Source of the DNA: Streptomyces griseomycini
Lineage (GTDB): Bacteria; Actinomycetota; Actinomycetes; Streptomycetales; Streptomycetaceae
Reading direction: 5' to 3'
Length of the DNA: 64,000 bases
Assembly (NCBI RefSeq): GCF_014203535.1
Contig: NZ_JACHJI010000003.1
Span: forward strand, 289,707 to 353,706
A model generated the notes under the pieces. The model was not told the origin of the DNA. It was given only the letters and a program-made list of their open reading frames with translations, and searched no databases. This document shows, in pieces, positions 35,650 through 43,350 of the stretch. A program made the translations under genes and the position numbers. Each line of letters starts with the position of its first letter. Within the stretch, counting starts at the first letter, position 1.

Positions 35650-36861
35650 GTGAGCCACGGCGACGGGGGACACGGTCCGCGCGACCGGCTCCCCGGGGCC
35701 GGCCGCGGCGACGTCGTGCACCGGCACGAGCTGCTGCAGGTGCGGGGACGCAGTGTCGCCTGGCTGCCGCCGTTCCTGCTGCTGTTCGCCATCGCCCTGA
35801 TCGACCTCACGACCGGCGGCGACTTCCGGACCGTCTCCTGGATCGTGCTGGTGCCCGGTATCGCCGCCGCGATCTGCGGGGTGTGGGGCACGGCCGTGTT
35901 CGCGGTGCTCGCCGTCGTCGTCTACGTGGCCCTGGACAGCGCCTGGCAGCACCAGTACCAGTCGGGGCTGCCCGACTTCATCCTCGTCGCCGTCGGCAGC
36001 CTCCTCGCCGTGCTGGCCTGCGCGGTGCGGGTGCGCGTGGAGCGCCGCGCGCTGCACATGCGGGACGTCACCGACACCGTCCGCCGCACCGTGCTGCGCC
36101 CCCTGCCGCCGGACTGGGGCGGCCTGGAGCACGCCGGGGTCTACCTCACCGCGGACGTCCAGGGCCGCGTCGGCGGCGACTTCTACGACATCCAGCCGGG
36201 TCCGCACGGCACCCGGGTCCTCGTCGGCGACGTCCAGGGCAAGGGGCTGGGCGCGGTGGAGACGGCGTCGGTGCTGCTCGGCGCCTTCCGCGAGGCCGGC
36301 TTCCACGAGCGGGAGCTGACGGCCGTCGCGGACCGCCTGGAGACCCGGATGCTGCGGCACCGCGAGTACACCACGGCCCTCGGCCGGCGCGAGGGCGACC
36401 GGTTCGCCACCGCCGTGCTGCTCGGCTTCCCGGCGGACCGGACCGACGTGGTGGACGTCGTCGTCCTCGGCCACGAACCCCCGCTGGCGGTCGGCCCCGA
36501 CGGCGTACGGTCCCTGCCCGCCGACGGAGGGCTCCCGCTCGGCTGCGGCGACCTCGTGCCGGACCCGCCGGACGTGCGCCGGGTGCCGGTCGCCGTCGAC
36601 GAGACGCTGCTGCTGGTGACCGACGGGGTGACCGAGGCCCGGGACGCCGACGGCGCGTTCTACGGCCTCGCCGCCGACGTGGCACGGGCGGTGGCGGAGG
36701 ACCCGCGCGTCACCCGGCCGGACCGGTTGGCCGCCTTCGTGCGGGACGCGACGCTGCGGCACTGCCGCGGTCACCTGGCCGACGACACCACGGTCCTCGC
36801 GGTGCGGCGCAGGCGCACGACGGGGCCCGAAGGCCCCGAAGGGGGACGTTCCCCGTCCTGA
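35650..36861 (+). CDS. Membrane-bound SpoIIE/PP2C phosphatase
   Basis: A 403-residue protein. Three or four membrane segments in residues 35-130 (SVAWLPPFLLLFAIALIDL onward) precede a SpoIIE-type PP2C domain (about 150-380) with metal-binding aspartates in GGDFYDI and VGDVQGKG, and the late DDTTVLAV motif. It probably dephosphorylates an anti-anti-sigma factor in response to a membrane signal. GTG 35650 is the best available start but has a poor ribosome-binding site; GTG 35716 is an alternative. Unlike the phosphatase at 18142-20301 it has no GAF or HATPase domain. Confidence 0.9.
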   Translation: MSHGDGGHGPRDRLPGAGRGDVVHRHELLQVRGRSVAWLPPFLLLFAIALIDLTTGGDFRTVSWIVLVPGIAAAICGVWGTAVFAVLAVVVYVALDSAWQHQYQSGLPDFILVAVGSLLAVLACAVRVRVERRALHMRDVTDTVRRTVLRPLPPDWGGLEHAGVYLTADVQGRVGGDFYDIQPGPHGTRVLVGDVQGKGLGAVETASVLLGAFREAGFHERELTAVADRLETRMLRHREYTTALGRREGDRFATAVLLGFPADRTDVVDVVVLGHEPPLAVGPDGVRSLPADGGLPLGCGDLVPDPPDVRRVPVAVDETLLLVTDGVTEARDADGAFYGLAADVARAVAEDPRVTRPDRLAAFVRDATLRHCRGHLADDTTVLAVRRRRTTGPEGPEGGRSPS

Positions 36862-36924
36862 GGCCCTCCCGCGCGGCCGCAGCGGTTACCGTGCTGCCGT
36901 AGGTGATCGACAGGGGGAGGGACC

Positions 36925-38010
36925 ATGCCCGGAACCGTGCTGCTGCTGGCGGCCTCGCCACTGGGCCGCGGACGGCTGGTGGACGCGGCGTCCGTGCTCC
37001 CGGTCCTCGCGGCGGTGTCCCCCGCCGTGCTCGCCGGCACCGACACCGCGAACGTCGTCGAACTCGCCGACCCGCTCCAGCCGCAGGCCGTGCTGACCCG
37101 GCTGCGCGCGGCGGCCGCCGCCCCCGGACCGCTGACCGTGTACGTCACCGGCCAGCTCCAGCTCGACCGCCGCCAGCGGCTGCCGCACCTGGCGCTGGCC
37201 CGGACGACCGCGTCCACCGTGCGGTACACGGCGTTCCCCTGGCACTGGTTCCGGGAGGAGCTGCGGCTGCGGCCGACGGGCGCGACGACGCTGTTCCTCG
37301 ACCTGCACGCCGACCCGGAGACCTGGCAGGCACTGCGCGCGCCCCGGCCGCCGGGCCCGGGACCGGTGTCGCTCGACTGCGGCCGCGACAACGCCGTCTA
37401 CGGCCGTGTCGCACCGCCGCCGTCCCGCCGCGGTGTCGCGGAACCGGCGTACATGAAGGCGGTCGCGACGATCCTGCGCAGCGGGCGGCGCCCGCCGGAC
37501 GAGGAACTGCACCAGCAGGCGCTGGCCCGGACCGTACCGGAGAGCACGGGCGCCGACCTGGTGCTGGCCCAGCGCGGTCCCGTACCGGGCGACCCGCACG
37601 CCGCCCTCACCGCCGCCGTGCGCTCCGGCCGCCACGCGGACGCCGACGCGCTCGCCGCGCGCCTCGAGCAGGCCGCCGGCCTGGCGCACGGGCCCGCCTC
37701 CGAGGAGGCGCTGCACTGGGCCGAGGTCAGGGCGGACCTGGCGATGCTGGCCGGTGACGCGGTGCGCAGCTGCCGCGCCTGGCTGACGGTGGCCACCACG
37801 CGGCTGGCCGCCGGACAGGCTGCGGACGCGCCCGCCGTCGAGGCGGCCGTGGACCGGGCGCACCACCAGTGGGGCCGGATCGGCGATCCGGCGCGGGCCC
37901 GTGAACTGGGCCCGGCACTGGCGGAGCTGCGGAGCCGGGTGCCCGGGCGGCGCGAGGGCGCCCTGGACCACGTGCAACGGCAGCTGCGGCAGTTGCAGAC
38001 GCAGAACTGA
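36925..38010 (+). CDS. Conserved protein of unknown function
   Basis: A 361-residue soluble protein I do not recognise. The N-terminal half has alternating strands and helices (GTVLLLAASPLG, PLTVYVTGQLQLD and ATTLFLDLHAD) suggesting a Rossmann-like or caspase-like sandwich, with a short cysteine-containing SLDCGRDNAVYG segment. The C-terminal 130 residues are helical and Ala-rich and could be TPR-like (DPHAALTAAVRSGRHADADALAARLEQA). It lies between the SpoIIE phosphatase (63 bases upstream) and the TPR regulator/peptide pair. A regulatory or scaffold role is possible but not shown. Confidence 0.7.
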   Translation: MPGTVLLLAASPLGRGRLVDAASVLPVLAAVSPAVLAGTDTANVVELADPLQPQAVLTRLRAAAAAPGPLTVYVTGQLQLDRRQRLPHLALARTTASTVRYTAFPWHWFREELRLRPTGATTLFLDLHADPETWQALRAPRPPGPGPVSLDCGRDNAVYGRVAPPPSRRGVAEPAYMKAVATILRSGRRPPDEELHQQALARTVPESTGADLVLAQRGPVPGDPHAALTAAVRSGRHADADALAARLEQAAGLAHGPASEEALHWAEVRADLAMLAGDAVRSCRAWLTVATTRLAAGQAADAPAVEAAVDRAHHQWGRIGDPARARELGPALAELRSRVPGRREGALDHVQRQLRQLQTQN

Positions 38011-38078
38011 GGGCCCGGCGCGTCCTTCCCGCCGGGTGACGGCGGTGCCGTGACGGCCGGTTGCCGCCGACCGGGGCC

Positions 38079-38243
38079 CTAGCGGACCGCCGCTTCCACC
38101 GGGACCGCGGTCCGCGGGCCGGGCTCGGGGTGGGCGGCCTTGGCCGGGCCCGCGTTGGCCGCCAGGACCAGTGCGGCGACCGCGGCGACGGCAGCGGCGA
38201 AGCCTCTGGCGTAACGCTCGGTGGTGCGTGTGCGTTCCAGCAC
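38079..38243 (-). CDS. Small secretable peptide divergent from the TPR regulator
   Basis: A 54-codon frame starting at GTG 38243, with GAGG five bases upstream and an in-frame TAA 12 codons earlier that excludes a longer form. The product has a basic n-region (MLERTRTTERYARG), an alanine-rich hydrophobic core (FAAAVAAVAALVLAANA) and an AKA cleavage site. The predicted mature peptide is about 18 residues, AHPEPGPRTAVPVEAAVR. It is too short for most gene finders. Its position head-to-head with a TPR-HTH regulator is the layout of RRNPP signalling pairs, so it may encode a pro-peptide signal. No expression evidence is available. Confidence 0.6.
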   Translation of the reverse strand: MLERTRTTERYARGFAAAVAAVAALVLAANAGPAKAAHPEPGPRTAVPVEAAVR

Positions 38244-38266
38244 GGCGACCTCGCAACAGCGGTGGG

Positions 38267-38293
38267 TTAAGCATGCTTAATTCGCGGTTTAAC
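38267..38293. promoter_or_regulatory. Operator-like palindromes between peptide and TPR regulator genes
   Basis: TTAAGCATGCTTAA (38267-38280) is a perfect 14-bp palindrome, and GGTTTAACC (38285-38293) is a second, shorter one sharing the TTAA core. They are AT-rich islands in a very GC-rich region, within the 92-base gap between divergent genes, where both promoters must lie. Confidence 0.6.
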
Positions 38294-38335
38294 CTAGGGG
38301 CTGTCGGTCGCGAACGGCAAGGGGGGTCGGGGCAG

Positions 38336-39685
38336 TTGAGCGTGCCGGAGCGGGACGATCCGGGGACCATCGGACGCCGGGTGCAGAGGCTGCGCACGGA
38401 GCGCGGGCTGACCCAGAAACAGCTGGCCGAGCCGGTGTACACGCCCGCCTACGTCTCCACCCTGGAGTCCGGGCGGGTACGCCCCTCCGACGACGCCCTG
38501 CGCCATCTCGCGGACCGGCTCGGAGTCGGGTTCGACGAACTGGCGACCGGGCGCTCGGCCCGGCTCGTCACCGAGCTGCGGCTGCGGCTGACCGGGGCGC
38601 AGCGCACGCTCGCCGTCGGGGAGGCCGAGGCCGCGGTGCAGGAGTACGCCGGGCTGCTGGCCGAGGCGGAGGCGCACGGCCTGGTCGAGGAGCAGGCCGC
38701 CGCGCTCCTCGGGCTCGGGGAGTGCGCGCTGGAGACGGGCGAACTGGTCACCGGACGCGAGTACTTCGAGCGGGCGGAGGAGCGCCTCGCCGACGCGCCG
38801 CTGCCCGCCCGGGTGCCGGCACTGCGCGGACGGGCCGTCGCGCACTACCTCGCGGGGGAACTGCGGTACGCGGTCTACCTGCTGGAGTCCACGATCGACG
38901 AGCTGAACCGGAGCGGCCTGCACGACCCGGACGCGCTGCTGCTGCTGTACGCCGGGGTGATCGGCCCCTACATGGACATGGGCGCGCACGCGCGGGCCGC
39001 CCAGGCGGCGGAGTTCGCGCTGGCGCTCGCGCCGCAGTCCGGGGACCCCGCGCTGGTGGCGCGCATGCACCGGTCGGTGGCCCGCACCCTGCTCGCCGAG
39101 GGCCGCGTCGCCGAGGCCGACGCCTCGCTGGCGAAGGCGGCGGAGCTGTACCGGGGACTGCAGTTGCGCACCGAGCTGGCCAACTGCCACTGGATGCGCG
39201 GGTACGTGCACGCGCAGAACGGCGAACTGGAGCGCGCGGAGAAGGAGATGCGCGAGGCGCTGGAGATGCTGTCGGCCAAGCGCGCGTCCCTGTACAGCAG
39301 CCAGGTCACCGTCGAACTGGCCGACGTGCTGCACCGGCGCGGCAGCTCGCAGGAGGCGGCGGCCCTGCTGCGGGACGTGCTCGGCGGCCTCTCCCCGGAG
39401 CGGGGCGCGGTGCACGCGGCGGCGGCGCACCGGCTGCTCGGCATCATCGCCGAGGACGCCCGCGAGACCGAGCGGGCCGAGGAGCACTACGTCCGCGCGA
39501 TGAGCCTGCTGGAACGGGCCGGCGCCGCCGGCGACCTGGCCGACCTGTGCCGCCTCCTCGGCGACCTCCTGCGCCGCACGGGCCGCGTCGAGGCGGCCCT
39601 GGACGCCTACCGCACCGGTCTCGGTCACCGTACGGCCCCGGGCACGACGACCCTGGGACCGGCTCCGGCGCAGCCGCCGGTGTGA
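38336..39685 (+). CDS. XRE-HTH regulator with C-terminal TPR domain
   Basis: A 449-residue protein. The XRE helix-turn-helix (about residues 12-70, IGRRVQRLRTERGLTQKQLAEPVYTPAYVSTLESGRVRPS in shape) is followed by about 370 residues of tetratricopeptide helices with typical A-x-x-Y and G-x-x-x-x-A spacing, up to RVEALDAYRTGLG-like repeats at the end. HTH plus TPR is the domain order of peptide-responsive RRNPP regulators such as PlcR, NprR and Rgg. TTG 38336 has a GGGGGG stretch nine bases before it; GTG 38342 is equally possible. It is divergent from a small secretable peptide gene. Confidence 0.85.
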   Translation: MSVPERDDPGTIGRRVQRLRTERGLTQKQLAEPVYTPAYVSTLESGRVRPSDDALRHLADRLGVGFDELATGRSARLVTELRLRLTGAQRTLAVGEAEAAVQEYAGLLAEAEAHGLVEEQAAALLGLGECALETGELVTGREYFERAEERLADAPLPARVPALRGRAVAHYLAGELRYAVYLLESTIDELNRSGLHDPDALLLLYAGVIGPYMDMGAHARAAQAAEFALALAPQSGDPALVARMHRSVARTLLAEGRVAEADASLAKAAELYRGLQLRTELANCHWMRGYVHAQNGELERAEKEMREALEMLSAKRASLYSSQVTVELADVLHRRGSSQEAAALLRDVLGGLSPERGAVHAAAAHRLLGIIAEDARETERAEEHYVRAMSLLERAGAAGDLADLCRLLGDLLRRTGRVEAALDAYRTGLGHRTAPGTTTLGPAPAQPPV

Positions 39686-40170
39686 AGGTGGGGGTGTGCC
39701 GGACGGGTGGTCCCGGCCGCGGGCCCGGACCGTCCGCCCGGCCTGCCCGGACCGTCGGCCCGGTCGTCCGCCGCACCGTGTCGGTCGTGCCGGGGCGGCT
39801 CCGGTGCGCCTGTCGCGGGGGCCCGGCCACGGAGGTCCCGGGGCCGGGCTCCGGCGCGGCCGCCGGCGGGGCCGGCCCGGGCCGGTCACCTGCCCGGAGC
39901 GGCGCGGGTGGCGGGCTCGTCCGAGCGCCCGTCGCGCGGGCCGTGCGCGGGCCGGGAGCGCGAAGCTCCCGCCGCACCCGCCGGGCCGGTGCGATCGGCC
40001 CCGGACTCCCCGGACCGAGGTCCTCGGGTGCTCCTCGCGCGGTCTCCGTGTCCCCGGCGCGTGCGGGCCGCGGGGCGGGGGCGGGTGGAGGCCGGGGGTG
40101 CGTTTCGGCGTGGGCGGGAAGGGTAGTCGGGGCTCCTGCCGGCCGGTGACGTACGAGGGAGGCGGTAGCC
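39686..40170. other. 485-base gap without a recognisable gene
   Basis: Very GC-rich stretch made of loosely repeated CCCGGACCGTC/GGCCCGG-type words. Open frames are present on both strands but all have the Arg/Pro/Gly-rich composition of non-coding frames. The last 30 bases hold the GGGAGG ribosome-binding site of the GAF-ANTAR gene. Confidence 0.6.
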
Positions 40171-40941
40171 GTGCGTCCCAGGGACGACCCTGGCGGCGAC
40201 CCGGGTCCGGGCCGCTCCCGGGGGCCCGGCGACCGTGGCCACGAGCGGGCGGTCGACGCGATCGCCGCCCGGGTGCGCGGTGCCGAGCCCGGCGAGGTGC
40301 CGGGCCGGCTGTGCGCGGTGGCCGTCGAGCTGCTGCCGGTGGACGGCGCGAGCGTGTCGCTGCGCAGCGACGGCATGCCCGTGCAGCTCGGCGCGAGCAG
40401 CACGCACGCCGCGTACCTCGCCCAGCTCCAGGCCACCCTGGGGGACGGTCCCTGCCGGCGGGCCCTCCAGACGCGCGCGCCCGTACTGGTCCGGGACCTC
40501 GCGGCCGGGCCCTGCGCCCACCGCTGGCCCGTCTTCGCGCAGCAGGCCCTCGACGCCGGCGTGCGGGCCGTGTACGCGCTTCCCCTGGGCAGTGACTCCG
40601 TGTGCGTCGGCACGCTCGACCTCTACCGCGGAACCCCCGGTGGACTCACCGACGACCAGCTGCGCGTGGCGCGGCTGGTGGCCGGTGTGATGACGGTGGC
40701 GCTGATGGCGCTGCCGCACGGCGAGGAGCACGAGCTCCAGGACGGCGAGCCCTGGCTGAGCGGACTGGCCGCCGACCAGGACAAGGTCTACCAGGCCGTC
40801 GGCATGATCATGGCCCAGCTGGGCGTCGGCACCGACGAGGCCCTGGCCCGCCTGCGCGGTGACGCCTTCGCCCACGGCCGCACCGCCCTCGACGTGGCCC
40901 GGGACGTGGTGGCGCACCGCAGGCGCTTCGACGTTCCCTGA
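40171..40941 (+). CDS. GAF and ANTAR domain protein
   Basis: A 256-residue regulator with an N-terminal GAF sensor domain (about residues 25-185) and a C-terminal ANTAR RNA-binding domain (about 195-250, QDKVYQAVGMIMAQLGVGTDEALARLRGDA in shape). ANTAR domains bind paired hairpins in mRNA leaders and prevent termination. GTG 40171 follows GGGAGG at a good distance. No dedicated target or histidine kinase is adjacent; the GAF ligand is unknown. The attenuator 1 kb downstream (42022-42051) is explained by its leader peptide rather than by ANTAR hexaloop hairpins. Confidence 0.9.
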   Translation: MRPRDDPGGDPGPGRSRGPGDRGHERAVDAIAARVRGAEPGEVPGRLCAVAVELLPVDGASVSLRSDGMPVQLGASSTHAAYLAQLQATLGDGPCRRALQTRAPVLVRDLAAGPCAHRWPVFAQQALDAGVRAVYALPLGSDSVCVGTLDLYRGTPGGLTDDQLRVARLVAGVMTVALMALPHGEEHELQDGEPWLSGLAADQDKVYQAVGMIMAQLGVGTDEALARLRGDAFAHGRTALDVARDVVAHRRRFDVP

Positions 40942-40958
40942 GCACGCCGGGCGCGCCG

Positions 40959-41768
40959 TCAGACCCGCACCCGCGCCTGCCGTCCGATCTCCGACAGCCG
41001 GTCCGCCCCCAGCCCGGCCACCGCCCGCGTGACCTCGTACAGCACCGCGCCGAACCCCCCGTTGGTGAGGGTGATGGTGTTCTCGCCGACCCGGACCGCC
41101 GCGACGTCCACGGTGAGGTTCGTCGGCTCGCCGTCGGCCGTCTCGCCGGCCATCGTGACCCGCAGGGCCAGCCGCGCGTCCCCGGCCTCCGGCAGCGGGA
41201 GCTCCTCCACCTCGACGTCCTGCACGCCGGCCCGCGCGCTCGTCGCCGTGAACCGCTCGCACTTCTCCGGCAGCGTGCCGAGCCAGGCCAGGACGCGGTC
41301 CACGTCGGCGGGCCGGTGCGCGGAGACCTGGTAGCGCAGCTGGGAGTCGTTGTAGGAGTCGTCCAGCGCCACCACGGCGTGCGGTCCGGTCGGCGCGCCG
41401 AACAACTCCTCCGTGTAGAGGGCGTCGAGCAGCCGCCGGCAGTCGGCGTTCCGGGTGGTCGCCTTGAGCACGCCGTCCCGCCAGGTCGCCGCGCCCCGGG
41501 TCGGCACCCACGGCTCCCCCAGGTCCGCCTCCGTGATCAGCGCCGCCCGGACCTGCTCCTCGCTCAGCACGGGCGGCACCGGCGCGGGCGTGGGCTGCTC
41601 GACGGCCGGGGCGGCGGAGGAGGACGGTGCCTCGGAGGAGGTGTACGGCGCGGGGAGCGGCAGGGCCGTCTCCCGCCCGCCGGCGGAACAGGCCGCCGTG
41701 GTCAGCAGGGCGGTCACCGACAGCGCGGAGGCGAGGAGGGCACGGGCGGTGGCCGGGGCATGGGTCAT
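40959..41768 (-). CDS. Lipoprotein of unknown function
   Basis: A 269-residue exported lipoprotein. The signal peptide ends in the lipobox LTTAAC (Cys at about residue 26), then a Ser/Pro/Ala-rich linker, then a globular domain with two conserved-looking cysteines (DCRRLLDALY and EKCERFT) flanking a hydrophobic core. The overall plan resembles the PknH-type sensor domain lipoproteins of actinobacteria, but the match is only by general shape. It is convergent with the GAF-ANTAR gene and divergent from the ThrRS leader. Confidence 0.75.
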   Translation of the reverse strand: MTHAPATARALLASALSVTALLTTAACSAGGRETALPLPAPYTSSEAPSSSAAPAVEQPTPAPVPPVLSEEQVRAALITEADLGEPWVPTRGAATWRDGVLKATTRNADCRRLLDALYTEELFGAPTGPHAVVALDDSYNDSQLRYQVSAHRPADVDRVLAWLGTLPEKCERFTATSARAGVQDVEVEELPLPEAGDARLALRVTMAGETADGEPTNLTVDVAAVRVGENTITLTNGGFGAVLYEVTRAVAGLGADRLSEIGRQARVRV

Positions 41769-41950
41769 CGGGGTGCCTCCTGGGGAAGCCGGACCGGGCG
41801 GGGCGGGACGGGACGCGTGCTCCTACGGCACCACCGGGCCGACCGCCCCACCAGCGCGGCGGGCCGTCCGGGTGAGGCGGGCGCCGGCGGCGGCCCCGCG
41901 GCAAGGAAATCGCTCGCCCGTCCACCCGCCCCCTTGCTACCGTCCGGAGC

Positions 41951-42007
41951 ATGAAGCGCGCCGATCCGTCGCTCACGACGACGCCGGAGGACGTCCCGGC
42001 GCGCTGA
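41951..42007 (+). CDS. Threonine-rich leader peptide of the ThrRS gene
   Basis: An 18-codon frame, MKRADPSLTTTPEDVPAR, with three consecutive Thr codons (ACG ACG ACG, 41975-41983). A -10-like TACCGT (41938-41943) puts the RNA start at or within a base or two of the ATG, so the leader mRNA would be leaderless, as in other Streptomyces attenuator peptides. A 13-bp terminator starts 15 bases after the stop, and a threonyl-tRNA synthetase gene follows. Slow reading of the Thr codons when charged tRNA-Thr is scarce would favour readthrough. Confidence 0.7.
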   Translation: MKRADPSLTTTPEDVPAR

Positions 42008-42021
42008 CAGCTGACCACTGA

Positions 42022-42051
42022 GAAGCCCCGGGGCGAGTGCCCCGGGGCTTC
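42022..42051 (+). terminator. Attenuator terminator in the ThrRS leader
   Basis: A 13-bp perfect stem (42022-42034 with 42039-42051) with loop GAGT, between the leader peptide and the ThrRS gene. Its 5' arm can alternatively pair with an upstream segment: CGTCCCGG (41992-41999) with CCGGGGCG (42028-42035), giving an 8-bp antiterminator. A ribosome at the leader stop codon would mask 41992-41999 and so favour termination. Confidence 0.75.
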
Positions 42052-42091
42052 GTCGCGCGTGGTGCTCGCCTCACGACCGGAGGAGACCGCC

Positions 42092-43312
42092 GTGCACGAC
42101 CACCGACGCCTCGGCCGCGAACTCGGCCTGTTCGACACCGACCCGCTGATGGGCGCGGGACTGCCGTACTGGCTCCCCGACGGCGCCCTCGTGCGGCACG
42201 CCCTGGAGGAGTACGTCCGCGGGGCGGAGCGCGCGGCCGGGTACCGGCACGTGTACTCGCCCGTGCTCGGCAAGCGCGAGCTGTACGAGATCTCCGGGCA
42301 CTGGGACCACTACCGCGACGACATGTTCCCGCCCATGGAACTCGGCGCCGAACAGGTCCTGCTGCGCCCCAGCCTCTGTCCCCACCACGCCCTCGTCTAC
42401 CGTTCCCGCTCCCGCAGTTACCGGGAACTTCCCCTGCGCATCGCGGAGTTGGGCGGCATGTACCGCTCCGAGCCGTCCGGCGTGCTGGGCGGACTGACCC
42501 GCGTACGGGCCATCCAGCTCAACGACGCGCACGTCTTCTGCACCCCGGACCAGGCCGTGGAGGAGGCCCGCGCCGCCCTCGGACTCATCTCCCGCGCCTA
42601 CGCCGACCTCGGCATCCGGGCCGCCCGCCACCGCCTCTCCCTGCCGGGCGCGGGCGGCAAGTACGTCGCCGACCCGGCGCTGTGGGACCGGGCCACCGCC
42701 CTCCTGCGCGAGGCGCTGGACTCGTCCGGCCTGGAGTACGAGGCCGTCGAGGGGGAGGCCGCCTTCTACGGTCCCAAGATCGACGTGCAGGTCGCGGACC
42801 CGGCGGGCCGGGAGTCCACCCTGTCCACCGTGCAGGTCGACTTCCACCAGCCCGCGCGCTTCGGCCTGCGCTACACCGGCCCCGACGGCGCCCGGCACCG
42901 CCCGGTCATGGTGCACCGCAGCGTCATCGGCAGCGTGGAACGGGTGGTGGCGCACCTGCTGGAGGCGCACGGCGGCGCCTTCCCGGTGTGGCTGGCGCCG
43001 GTGCAGCTGGTGGTGCTGCCGGTGGGCGCGGCGCAGGAGGAGCGGGCGCACGACGTCGTGCGGCGGGCCGGGGAGCTCGGGCTGCGTGCCGAGGTGGCCG
43101 GGCCCGGGCGGGGCGGCCTCGGCGCCCGGATCCGGCGGGCCCGGCTCGTGCCGTACCAGGCGGTGCTCGGGGAGCGGGAGGCCGCGGACGGGGCGGTCAC
43201 CGTGCGGCTGAGGGACGGGCGGCGGCCCGGGACCCTGCCCGCCGCGGAGCTGCTGCGGCGGATCGCCGAGCGGGCGGCGGGACGCGGCACCGCCCTCTGG
43301 GACGCCGCGTAA
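42092..43312 (+). CDS. thrS: Short threonyl-tRNA synthetase without TGS and editing domains
   Basis: A 406-residue class II synthetase that starts directly at the catalytic core (RELGLFDTD, LPDGALVRHALEEYVR, motif 2 near MYRSEPSGVLGGLTRVRAIQLNDAH and motif 3 near MVHRSVIGSVERVVA) and ends with the anticodon-binding domain. Full-length ThrRS is about 640-680 residues with N-terminal TGS and editing domains, both absent here. GTG 42092 is chosen for its GGAGGAG seven bases upstream. The product can charge tRNA-Thr but should not clear Ser-tRNA-Thr. It is probably a second, regulated copy; a full-length thrS is expected elsewhere. It is preceded by a Thr leader peptide and attenuator. Confidence 0.9.
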   Translation: MHDHRRLGRELGLFDTDPLMGAGLPYWLPDGALVRHALEEYVRGAERAAGYRHVYSPVLGKRELYEISGHWDHYRDDMFPPMELGAEQVLLRPSLCPHHALVYRSRSRSYRELPLRIAELGGMYRSEPSGVLGGLTRVRAIQLNDAHVFCTPDQAVEEARAALGLISRAYADLGIRAARHRLSLPGAGGKYVADPALWDRATALLREALDSSGLEYEAVEGEAAFYGPKIDVQVADPAGRESTLSTVQVDFHQPARFGLRYTGPDGARHRPVMVHRSVIGSVERVVAHLLEAHGGAFPVWLAPVQLVVLPVGAAQEERAHDVVRRAGELGLRAEVAGPGRGGLGARIRRARLVPYQAVLGEREAADGAVTVRLRDGRRPGTLPAAELLRRIAERAAGRGTALWDAA

Positions 43313-43350
43313 GGTCACAGGCACGCACCCGCGCCGAAGGAGGCCCCGCC

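Noticed and set aside
39686..40170. Small genes in the 485-base gap
   Set aside because: All frames are Arg/Pro/Gly-rich, lack ribosome-binding sites and show no domain.
41870..42091. Possible T-box riboswitch before the ThrRS gene
   Set aside because: I cannot find the conserved T-box bulge sequence or a specifier stem; the Thr codon run in a translatable frame explains the terminator better.
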